From Welwitschia mirabilis (taxonomy: Eukaryota > Gnetophyta > Gnetopsida > Welwitschiales), in assembly GCA_051453625.1 (NCBI GenBank), contig JBOZIK010000001.1, positions 266,538,795 through 266,602,794 of the forward strand: a DNA stretch of 64,000 nucleotides, in the 5' to 3' direction. A program made the translations under genes and the position numbers. The notes under the pieces are model-generated. The model was not told the DNA's origin and did not search any database. It saw nothing but the letters and a program-made list of their open reading frames with translations. This document shows, piece after piece, positions 12,879 to 23,749 of this stretch (position 1 is its first letter; the number at the start of each line of letters is the position of its first letter).

Positions 12879-12890
12879 TGGTATTAGAGC
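12879..12890 (+). promoter_or_regulatory. Primer-binding site of element C
   Basis: TGGTATTAGAGC, one C-to-T change from the initiator Met tRNA site TGGTATCAGAGC, directly after the LTR terminus CA at 12875. It sets the plus-strand orientation of element C. Confidence 0.85.
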
Positions 12891-13019
12891 TATAATTATT
12901 TATTTCCTTATCTATAAGAAGTAAAAATTATGTTTTGGTACCTCATCTTATGTTATGATTTTAGCTAGGCTTATCATAATTAAGCTATATTTTTAGTATT
13001 ATATATACTATTGATGAGC

Positions 13020-16000
13020 AATATTGGATTGATTAACAAGTCCTAATTGATAACTTATAGGAGAGAATTGGTATCCCCTATAAAAGTGAGATCTCTAGTT
13101 ACTACTATGAATAATTTAGTGCATGAATTATAGGAAAAGAGTAATTTATAAATAATGAGATTTTCTAAAAAAATTCATAATGTAGTTTAGGTAAACCAAT
13201 CCTCCAACATTTGAGGAAGTAGATAATAAAGCAAAAGAATAAGCTTGATTAATCTTTCTAACTAGTGTATTGGAACTGTTTAACTATGTCTCTAGAAAGA
13301 GAGCTATTTTGACCATTCATTAACTTAAAAATAATGCAACTTTATGATGGTAGGTAAATAGAGCACAAACATCATTTTCATAGTGTCTAATTTTGAAAAA
13401 GTTTGAGCATCGATTTCGAGCGAGATATATTTCTAAGTATTATAAGAAATATAAAGTAGAGGAGTTATATATCCTTAAACATGAATTTATGAATGTGGAC
13501 CAGTATGAAAACAACTTCATAAAACTACTAAGATATGTATTAAAGATATCTAGTACTAAATTTATAAAATGAAAAGGTTAGTAGCTAGATTACATCCTAG
13601 AATTCAACATCAAGTTACATTTTACTAGCCAAGAACATTTTCTAAGGTATTAGAAAAGGCTAGGATTAGTAAGGAATCCTAAAGTAGTGGTAACAACCTA
13701 AAGGAGAAGAAAAGAGTTTAATGGAAAAATGTAAGGATGCATATAAGAAATAAATCTTTTAATATAAAAAAAAGAATTATTAGGAGTAGAGGCAAATATG
13801 AAGAGGTACAATGAATCACATTTAGAATCTTTAAAATTTATACATTACTCAAGAAATAAAACTTAAATTTCCAAAGTCCCTAGGTGCTATAATTATGGAT
13901 GACCTCATGTAATCTAAAATTATGCTTAGAAACAAAAGTATAAGAGATTTTATCTAATGTCAAGAATCTATTTGCATCAACATCCAAGAAAGACACTTAG
14001 TCCTTAATGATATTTAAAACTATAGGAACGTTGATCAACCTTCCTATAAAACATTTATTAGGCTTAGAAGTAATAGATTCTTTTATCTCTCTTTGATTAG
14101 CTTGAAAGATATTATTAATAGTAGAAAGTAAAAATCAAGTAGTTGTAAAACTTTCATATGATAAAAAGATTAGAGCTCTTGATGAGATTCTAATGTGTAA
14201 TATTAACATGAAATGTTATACTTTTTAGGTAAAAATTCTAATATTAAGGTAAGGACATTTTAACATTATTTAAGATATGAACTAGATACAAGAAAATAAG
14301 GCTTAAATAGATTATTTATTTGAAAGATAATTATATGAGGATAAAGAAATAAAATAGTTTACTAGCTATTGAATCTAACATCATTATAGAAATACTAATC
14401 ATAGGAAAGAGATTGAATAATGAAGCAAAAAGGGAAAAGGCATTTTAAATAGTTAAACTTTAATTATTACTTTAATATTAGCCAAACATTTTAGAGATAA
14501 GAATCATGAAGAAGTGCATAGAATTATTTCTTACTATGTTACCAAGATGTCCACAAATAGAGAAGAATATTTTGAGATAACTATGAAGCCTAATATCTAG
14601 CTAATATATAAGGACTTTATAAAATATGCTCCATTGAATTAATGGGATTAAAAGAACTAGTTAATATAATTATTGACTAAGGATTTGATTAGGCCAAGCA
14701 TATATCCTTGTAGTGTACTAGTCTTATTTATCAAAGAAAAGGATGAAACCTTAAGACTTTGGATGAATTATAAAATGTTAAAAGAAGATAATAGTAAAAA
14801 ATAATTATTCTTTATTAAGGTAAAAAGACTTGTTTATTTAGTTAATGTATGAAGAATTAGTTTTTAAGATTAATCTTAAGTTTAAATATTATAAACTTAG
14901 GATTAAGGAGGGGAATATTTTCAAAATTACCTTTCAAATTAGGTACAGTTACTAAGAATTTATGGTGGTCCTATTTAGCCTTATTAATGCATTACCAACA
15001 TTTATAATAATAATGAAAAACATTTTAGTAAACATTTGGATGAATTTGAAATAGTATTTATTAATTATGTAATAATTTATTCTTCATATAAGGAGGAACA
15101 TAAGATGCATTTGATAATAGTGTTAGATATCCTAAGGAGGGATTATATTTATATTAATGCAAGTAAATGTGAATTCTAGTCATTTATGATAAAATTTTTA
15201 GATCATGTAATTTCATAAAATGAAATTATTTTGGATGATTCAAGGTATTGTGGACTAGCTCATACTATAGCCCATGATAGAGATGAGGAGATGAATTGAT
15301 CTTGTTAGATATTATTAGATATTTAGTATTCATCTCCAAGGTGGTTGTCCCTAAAATATTTATACTAAGGAAGGATAAGTAATTAAAATGAATAAGGTAA
15401 TGTGATGGAGCTTTTAAAACTTTGAAATCAACTCTCATTTGACCTTTAATTGTAAGGATGATAAAATTGGGAAAGTCTTACATAGCATATATAGATGCAT
15501 TAGAAGAAAATTTAGGAGCGGTGTTAACTTAAGTGGAAAGAATTATTGCATATTCATCTAGGTAGTTGAAGATACAAGAGATAAACTATATTATTTATAA
15601 CTTAAAATGTGTTACAACCATTAATGCATTAAAGATCTAGAGGCATCATATTTATGATGAACATGTAAAAGTTTAGATAAACCATAAGATCTTGAGGTAT
15701 ATTTACACCTAATTCAACTTGAATCTTAGGTAGAGATGATGGGTTAAGTTTCTATAATACTATGATTCAATATTGAATTACCATTAAGGAAAGTTAAACA
15801 TAGTGACTAATGCACTCAGTAGAAAAAATAGTATGTTTTACATCCTATGGAAGAGTAATGAATAATAAAAAATAATCTTAAATATACAACAAAATTAACT
15901 TCTATGTGGTAGAGTTAAAGAAGTGGTAGTAGAAGGCTTTACTATTTTCAACAATGGCTTGTTGTATTATCTAGTCAAACCTATTATGCCTAATGTGGTA

Positions 16001-16400
16001 TAAATTAAGTAGATGATTTGTAATGAAGTATGTTATTCATGTGGGAGTTAATACAATGTATTGGAATATCAAACCACATTATTATGGTGAAGGATAAAGT
16101 TAGAAATAGCTAATTATATAGCTCAACTTATATCATCTAATGGAAGTATTATAATTTCATGAAGTTCCAAAATGTGAATAAAATGTTGTATGCATGGAAT
16201 TTACTACAAGTTTACTTATAATTAAAGGGGGATATGATTCTATTTTAGTAGTAGTTGATGTTATAACTAAAAATGAATATTTTTATCTTATGAAGATGAA
16301 ATACTTAATAGAAAAAATTAGTAAGAAGTATGTTGAAAATATAGTAAAGTTGCATGATATTCTAATAAGTACCCAAGTTTTAACATGTAACATATGATTT
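13020..16400 (+). pseudogene. Ty3/gypsy element C gag-pol remnant, cut in integrase
   Basis: The domains follow the usual order. Gag lies at about 13390-13690 (FEHRFRARYISKYYKKYKVEE, then LLRYVLK). A CCHC knuckle at about 13888-13925 has two Cys changed to Tyr. Protease traces are at about 14060-14300. RT is at about 14690-15220 (CSVLVLFIKEKDETLRLWMN, then INASKCEF and FLDHVIS). RNase H is at about 15430-15830 (YIAYIDALEENLGAVL, NHKILRYIYT, NIVTNALSR). Integrase is at about 16040-16380 (MYWNIKPHYY, MEFTTSL, GYDSILVVVDVITKNEYF). The RT catalytic pair Asp-Asp is now Asn-Tyr (15063-15068). Stops and frameshifts are throughout. The integrase catalytic core is lost where the LINE begins, and no 3' LTR is seen. 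Confidence 0.9.
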
Positions 16401-16589
16401 GAAGTATGTTTTCATGTCTTTTCGATAAAAGCTAGATTTATTCTACATTGGGGTTGCCTAATAGATTTTTCATTATCCTTAAGGTAGATTTTATATTAAA
16501 TAATAAAAGTATGAATGGGTTTTATAAGAATCGAAAAATAAAATAGAATGGAAACTAACAGTTATTCTCTGAGTCATATAGACAAAAAA

Positions 16590-18110
16590 TGGGATGATGG
16601 GAAACATCCTAGCTCTTATGAAAATAAAAAATCCTAATTTCATAGGCCTCATCACCATGAGTTATATGGATGTTAAGGTGGATGATAAGGCATTATTTTT
16701 GAAATGTCAATTAAAAAATGTGAAAAGAAACACCTATGGTTCTACTCTAAAGATACAGTGCTACTACAAACAAATATCTAAACTAAAATCCAAACTACTT
16801 ATTTAAGCAATAATAATATTCAAACTCTAAGCAACCTTCACTACTAATTGTGCCAAGATGTTGTAGTGCATATTTATCATGCATTTAACCAAAAATATCA
16901 TGCTAATACTAAATTCAATAATCATGCTAAACCTTACTTAGAACTCTTCTATGCCTAAACTATCACTTATATCTGAGTGATAAGGGAGGAGCTCTATTAT
17001 GGTTTTGAATCTTTGCTAGGTTTTACTAGGTCTAAAGTGAAATAGGGAGTGAGGCTTGAAGGGCCATAGATTAATGGGGGTAATTTCAGTCCCTAGTCAT
17101 GGAATGCAGGGGTGATTTTGGCTGTTAAAAAGTTATTTTATGGGTAAGTTATAGGATTTTTCTCAATTAGAAGGTATGATCCATTTTTAGCCTTTTCTTT
17201 GAGGGGTTTAACCCTAGTATGGAGAAGACTTAGTTCTCTAAGAAATTCAAATACCTTGTATTAGACATCAATAAAGATGTCTATAGTAAGATTGAGAAGA
17301 ATCTAAAATATAGTCTAATTGAAAAATTTTTGTCCTCCAGTCCTTGATAAGATTGGATTGGATACGTGAATGGGTTGATACTAAATGAATAGGAGTTAGA
17401 AAAGTTGATGTTATTGAAATGCTAGAAGGATTGATGTTATTTCAACTAGGTGACAAATGAGATTGAGACAAAATAATCATTAAGAGGACCATGGTTTTTT
17501 GGCATTCGAGGCCTTGCACTAGTCAAATGAATGCTGGGAACATAATCAAACCCAAATCGGTTTAAGAGAATTTTGACCTAGATCAACATCCACAAGTTTC
17601 CATTAGAATTTTGGGATGAAGATATATTAAGAAGAATTATAGCTTAGTTTGGTGAACTCATTAAACTTAACAAGATCACTATTAAATAGAAAAGATTAGT
17701 ATTGGCTACATTTTGTGTTTAGATGAGCCTCAAGAATATTAAGGAAATCTAATTTGTCAAATTTATATCTAAATGGGGTATTTGTGAACTTAACATTGCC
17801 TACAGGAATCTTCCAGTCCCTTGCACAGTTTGTAAACAAACAGGACATCTCTTTGGAAGATGTACTCTTTCTAAAAATAAATGTTCACATTATGGGAGAT
17901 TGGGTCATCTATGAGAAGAATGTCAAAAAGGATTAATTGATATTTAACAAAAACCAAAAGAAGCCTATACTTTTTGTGAAAAATGTAGTCACAATTAGAA
18001 CATATACTGACATAATCAAGAAATGAATAAATTAGAACAAGTACTACTATTTTCCCCAAGAAAAGCAAGAAAAAAAAAGCATCAGAACTAGAGCATAACC
18101 CCTTTTAACC
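16590..18110 (+). pseudogene. L1-type LINE: 5' region and ORF1 (DUF4283 plus two CCHC knuckles)
   Basis: ORF1 of plant L1 elements encodes an RNA-binding protein with a DUF4283 domain and zinc knuckles. Here the DUF4283 part reads in pieces from about 17250 to 17690, with FGIRGLALV, PLEFWDEDILRRI and I*FVKFISKWG. Two CCHC knuckles follow: CTVCKQTGHLFGRC (17822-17863, intact) and CSHYGRLGHL*EEC (17882-17923, second Cys now Tyr and one stop). 16590-17240 is a less readable 5' region. Stops and frameshifts break the ORF many times. It abuts the broken integrase of element C, suggesting the LINE inserted there or a deletion joined them. Confidence 0.8.
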
Positions 18111-18399
18111 TCTTGTGAATGAAAATGATACCCAATAATCTCTAAACGATGAGGAACTAATAAAGTGGAAATTCAAATGAAGGGAAATTCCAATAATAGA
18201 AAGCTCTAAGAATGAGAAATGATAAGGAACATTGCAAATATTTTCAAAGCCATCATTAAAGATACCTTAAGGAAAGGTCAAGCACCCAAACCCGGTTGAA
18301 AACTCCTCTAGTAAATTTTCTCACATGAAATTATAGGTGATTAGGATCCTCCTATAAGAAAAAAAAAAACTACAAAACCTGATCAGTTAATATAATGAT

Positions 18400-21300
18400 T
18401 TAGTTTACTTACAGGAAATGAATATAAAAAATGATATGGGAAAAATAAATTTAGGACAACAATGGACTTATTTCACTATTGGAGCCTAAGGAAACTTTGG
18501 TGTCCTTCTAATTTCTACTAAAAAAGAGGCATATCTGATTCACAGTAGTAAGAACCACATCATAATTCTCCTTAAAAAAGGAGACTAGACTATCATAAAT
18601 CTTTATAGTTCATAACACAATCAAGACAAGGCTGCTATCTTGGAAGAAGCTTAGAGGACAGAAGTAGATAAATCTAAGTGGCTCATACTAGATGACTTCA
18701 ATCAATGTATTCATTACTAGGAAAAATCAAAGGAAAGTAATTAGAATTCTAGAGGTGCCTCAATACTAAAATATCTTTTAGTAAGAAAATACATCACAGA
18801 TGTTCCTATTACTAGGTAAAAATATACATAGTTGAATAGAAGAGTAGGTATAGATTTGATAATGTCTAAGATTGATAGAGTTTTGATTGGGAAGAATCTG
18901 GCTAAAATCCCACTTGAATTCGATGGTCTAAATAGGATTACCTTAGACCACCATCTGATCAACCTCAAAGTGGGGGTGATTTTGTTCTAGAGAACTCTAT
19001 TTCATATGGAATAGTATTAGATTAATTGAACTAAAACTAGAGTGCTATTGGAAAAAAAAGGGGCATAGTATAATAGGATCCAACTTATAAATTTTTATAC
19101 AAGGGCATCAATACCCTAAATACTCACATAATATATTAGAAAAAAAAAGATAAAGAGAGATTTGAATCAAAATTTGAGCTTGAGAAGGAAATCAAAAGCA
19201 TCAAAATTGAATAGGAAGAGGAAGGTAACTAGGATAGTTTATGGAGAGAGAATATTAGTGCCTAATGGATCTTCAAGAAATAAACGCTGATGAAGAACAT
19301 TATTGGAGAAAATGATTAAGGATCAAGTGGCTCAAAAAGGGTGATAAACATACTAGATTCATCCTCCAGTAGGACAACCAGCATAAATCAGATAATAAGA
19401 TTAGAAGNNNNNNNNNNNNNNNNNNNNNNNNNNNNNNNNNNNNNNNNNNNNNNNNNNNNNNNNNNNNNNNNNNNNNNNNNNNNNNNNNNNNNNNNNNNNN
19501 NNNNNNNNNNNNNNNNNNNNNNNNNNNNNNNNNNNNNNNNNNNNNNNNNNNNNNNNNNNNNNNNNNNNNNNNNNNNNNNNNNNNNNNNNNNNNNNNNNNN
19601 NNNNNNNNNNNNNNNNNNNNNNNNNNNNNNNNNNNNNNNNNNNNNNNNNNNNNNNNNNNNNNNNNNNNNNNNNNNNNNNNNNNNNNNNNNNNNNNNNNNN
19701 NNNNNNNNNNNNNNNNNNNNNNNNNNNNNNNNNNNNNNNNNNNNNNNNNNNNNNNNNNNNNNNNNNNNNNNNNNNNNNNNNNNNNNNNNNNNNNNNNNNN
19801 NNNNNNNNNNNNNNNNNNNNNNNNNNNNNNNNNNNNNNNNNNNNNNNNNNNNNNNNNNNNNNNNNNNNNNNNNNNNNNNNNNNNNNNNNNNNNNNNNNNN
19901 NNNNNNNNNNNNNNNNNNNNNNNNNNNNNNNNNNNNNNNNNNNNNNNNNNNNNNNNNNNNNNNNNNNNNNNNNNNNNNNNNNNNNNNNNNNNNNNNNNNN
20001 NNNNNNNNNNNNNNNNNNNNNNNNNNNNNNNNNNNNNNNNNNNNNNNNNNNNNNNNNNNNNNNNNNNNNNNNNNNNNNNNNNNNNNNNNNNNNNNNNNNN
20101 NNNNNNNNNNNNNNNNNNNNNNNNNNNNNNNNNNNATAATAATGCAATTGCAACCCATCTTAAGAGAGTCTGGGAATGGGGCGATATCACCCCCAACTTA
20201 ATTCTAAAAAATAAGAAAATCTCAAGTAAAGATAATTATATTTTGAATAAAATTCTAAGTAGAGAAGAGATCTTATCTACTAGTAGATTCATAAAGAATA
20301 ATCAAGCCCCTGGCCCTGATGATTGGCTAGTTAAACTTTTTAAATCCCACTTATCCATTCTAGGTTATAATCTTCATGATGAAATGTAAAAAGTTTTTCA
20401 TAATAGATAGATTTCTAGGGAAGTGAATAGAACTAGGATAGTACTTATGCCAAAAAAAAAGGGATGCTAGCAAACAAGAGGATCTTAGATCTTTAGTATT
20501 TGTAATGTCATTTACAAAAGTTTTACAAAAATTATGGTTGGTCAAATCATCCCCTTGCTTGCGAATGTGATTTAAAAAAACCAAGCTAGCTTCATCTGAT
20601 TTAAGTATATTCAAGAATAAATCCTCTTGACTAATGATATCAATCACTCTATTAAAAAATACAAATTTCCTCTTCTTATTACTAAATTTAATATTCCTAA
20701 AGCTTATGATTCTATTAGTTGCCAAGAATTAGAGTGTATTCTTAGAAAAGGGGGATTTTTTCAAGATATTATCAATCTTTTGCTAGTCATGTAGGCTTTT
20801 CCGAATTTAGTGTGGAGGTCAACAATCATATATCAAATTTATTCTTAGTAGGAAAAGGGCTGAGACAAGGGGACTTTCTATTTCCATACCTTTTTCTTTT
20901 TCTGATGAATGTATTACATTTTTTCTTAAAAAGGAATAAAGTTAAAGGAATTAGAATTAGAGGCCAAATCTTTCTTAATAATCATTATGCAAATGATGTC
21001 AACATTATGACTATGGCATTATGTCAGTAAGTAAAAGTAATAAAAAATGTCATAAATATCTTTATAGAAGCAAAAAGATTACATACTAACTAGAACAAAT
21101 CAATAATACATACTTTTGGTAGAAAATGTAATAAAGGAAGCAAAATCACCCACATCCTAAGTACAAAGTTAGGAGATTTGTAGGATATCTATCTTGGTAT
21201 CTTAATTCGGAATTGGCATAAGATAAATACCTAGAATTACATATTGGAATCTATCTAAAGATGGTATAGTTCATGATAAAATAACTTTATTTTCTATAAA

Positions 21301-22390
21301 GATAAAATAATTCTTATAAACTCTTACTTAATTTTCTCTTTTCGATACATAACTTCTATATTTCCCCTACCTTCTCTAAGAAATATCATATAAAAAATCA
21401 ATAGGATCTTAAAGGACTTTATTTGCTATGATAAAAGGATTACCAATGAATTCATCTCTGCAAATGGGAGACTATTACTTATCCAAAGGAAGTAGGAGGT
21501 TTGAGGATTCAGAAATCCAAAGATGACATCCTCATTGAAGCACATAGAATTTTAAAGAGACTATAAGAAGGAGGTTAGCTTAGTGTGATTTATTTAATTA
21601 CAAATATAGAGATTAGATAATTGATCATGGAGAGTCCTATCTAAGGAAACATCTCAGTAAAGCTCAATAACAACTTAGTGACTTAAACATTTATTAGTCT
21701 AATTCAACTAAGCAGATCTTTTTAAAGAAGTATAGAAAATAAGACGTATACAAGAAGTATTGGAAGGGACAAATTCTAGAAAAAATTAAGGTTTTTTGAT
21801 ATTTAAAGGCCATCAAAGAATTTTAACTAGAGATTAATTACTCAAAAGAGGATTCCAAGTAGACTCTAACTGTCCCATCAGCTAGTCGAATCCAAAAACA
21901 TCACAACATCTTTTTCATCACTACTTTTGGAGCAAGGAATTAATATTTATAATTATGAAGTACTATCAAACCTGTAATGCCCCTGATATGTATTTATTAG
22001 ATGGAATCTACAAGATGTTTTGGAAGATTTGGAAGATCAGAAACACTCTGACTTTTAATAATGCTCCCCTACTCTTTCCTATAAATATGGTAAGGAGGAT
22101 CATTTACCTTCACTTCCAAATCAAATTTGCAATGGTATCTACATCTACAATTGATAATTTTGATCTAGGCCTCTTTGAAGGATGCCCTAATTTCTAAGAA
22201 AAAGTATAGGCAGTGGGGTGAAAAACCCTTTTGCATAAGCTTAGAGGAGACAAGGGGACTAATATCACTCCCTTCTATAGATGATGAAGAGGAGGATGCA
22301 CCACATTATAAAGAACTCTAATAGAAATCACTAAAGACTTTTTCTCTAGGTTGCTGGAGATCCTTATATAATGTGAGTAGATTTTATTTA
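18400..22390 (+). pseudogene. L1-type LINE ORF2: endonuclease, reverse transcriptase and C-terminal region
   Basis: The apurinic-type endonuclease is visible at about 18590-18985: INLYSS, WLILDDFNQCIHY where the family has GDFN, then SKIDRVLIG and LDHHLINL where it has SDH. WLKKGDKHTRF follows before a 728-N gap. After the gap the RT shows IKNNQAPGPDDW, RIVLMPKKKG, ICNVIYKSFTKIM, FNIPKAYDS, VGKGLRQGDFLFPYLF and HYANDVNIM. The YADD box is YAND (20996-21007), losing one catalytic Asp through GAT to AAT. The C-terminal part (21955-22197) has FWKIWKIRNTLTFNN, typical of the zf-RVT/end region. Orientation matches ORF1. No poly(A) tail with a target duplication could be assigned. Confidence 0.88.
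19408..20135. other. Assembly gap, 728 N, in LINE ORF2
   Basis: The gap lies between the endonuclease/linker and the RT fingers. Its flanks are not duplicated, and the missing length is compatible with the expected linker. Confidence 0.95.
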
Positions 22391-23139
22391 GAAGTAAAGA
22401 GCAACATGAAGCACTTCATTTTTTTCCCTAGTGGGGTTCCTAAACTATCTAATGGGCACATTAGTAGAAAGCCACTACCATGCCTCTAGGGACTAGGTGT
22501 AGAACTCGTGGATAGTTACTTCATCCAATTAGGAATTTGCTCCAAACTTTCAAGTTCTTATTTTGCTTCTTTAAAGCTCTTAACCTGGGACATCAGGTGA
22601 ACATGCCATTCGTTTTTATCCAAGTTCTTAAATGGAAGGTTTCCTCAAGGTACTTAGGATTAATTTTGATCCTTTGGAGAGTAGCATAAAAAATTATGGT
22701 AAGAGAAGTTCTTCTCCTTCCTTCCCATCATTGTTCTCACTAAACTTCCCCTAAAAGGATCTCTATAAGAAGAACCTCTTCTAAAAGGAATCCTATTCAA
22801 AAGGAATCTACTATGAGTGGCATCCCTAGCAAGAGAGGGACAACTTATTTCTTAGATCATTCATGGAAAATGTCTTCATCCTTGGCCCAATAGTAGACAG
22901 TTGAGGATCCTTACTTTAGCATATCCAAGAAATCATCTTAGGATTAACCATTACCCAACTCTTAAAAGTAAGATAGGACTACTTAGCCCTCTCCCACTCT
23001 AGTCTTAGGTCCTAGTTCACCATAAAACTCCACTTCAAATTCTTCTTCAGTGGAAATCTGATCTCAACCATAGGAGCACATTTACATAAATGAAACTAAA
23101 TGGTAAGTGTTGCTACAAATCATTCAAGAGATAAATATA
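22391..23139. other. Unidentified stretch, somewhat richer in GC than its surroundings
   Basis: It follows the recognisable LINE ORF2 and precedes the J-domain remnant. Translations have short open pieces, but I recognise no family. It could be LINE 3' sequence, upstream exons or introns of the J-domain gene, or both. Confidence 0.4.
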
Positions 23140-23350
23140 TGTCTCTTTATCACATTGGGGCTCCCTCACAAAGTCCTACCTTAAGCCATTAAATTGAGCT
23201 ACAGAAAGAAAGCCCTTTGTCTTCATCCAGATAAAAATCCAGTTGGTAATAAAGAATTTAAGAGATAAATCAAGCACTTAAAGTCCTCTTTGATGATTTA
23301 GGTAGATTCCTTCTTGACCAACCATGGTAACATGATCCCATTTTGTAGAG
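23140..23350 (+). pseudogene. J-domain (DnaJ/HSP40) gene remnant
   Basis: J domains dock on HSP70 through an HPD motif between helices II and III. Here one frame reads ITLGLPHKVLP*AIKLSYRK followed by KALCLHPDKNPVGNKEFKR. This covers helix I, helix II and the diagnostic HPD (codons 23224-23232). A stop then falls in frame, and after a one-base shift the sequence continues INQALKVLFDDLGRFLLDQP, like helix III and the start of helix IV. The order and spacing match a complete J domain of about 65 residues. One stop, one frameshift and loss of readable sequence on both sides say it is dead. It lies between a LINE and an Athila-like element, so it may be a retrocopy, a LINE-carried fragment or a relic of a host gene. 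A poly-T run at 23583-23600 is nearby. The subfamily cannot be assigned. Confidence 0.7.
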
Positions 23351-23749
23351 GACTATAACCCTCCCCCTTTAAGTTTGTTCCTCATTAGAACTGAGTTTTT
23401 TGTAACTTCTAATCTCAGGGGATATTTTTGAACTAAGTTTATCAGCAGTACTATGCTTTTTTTTTCTTTTTCTATGACTTTACTCTACTAAATAGGATAT
23501 TCATGTGACTATATCATCAAGGGATAGTTTTGTTCCCATTTTGGTCTGTTTCTCAATTTCTTCTTTACTAGCTAATAGACCACTTTTTTTTTTTTTTTGA
23601 ATCATTTAGTTGGCTTGTTATTCTTGGGCATTCTTTCCCTTGATGTACATTTTCTAGCTTAATATACATACCTTTTTTTAAAAAAAATAATTCTTGTAAA
23701 TCTCATTCAAAGAATTCTCACTAAAATCAAAATGCCTTTCATTCTTATA
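23351..23749. other. Unidentified stretch with poly-T runs
   Basis: It contains T-runs at about 23456-23466 and 23583-23600 and no recognisable gene. It may hold the rest of the J-domain relic and the junction to the Athila-like element. Confidence 0.4.

Noticed and set aside
12879-12890. tRNA-like sequence (initiator Met 3' end complement)
   Set aside because: Only the 12-base primer-binding complement is present; no cloverleaf, so it is not a tRNA gene.
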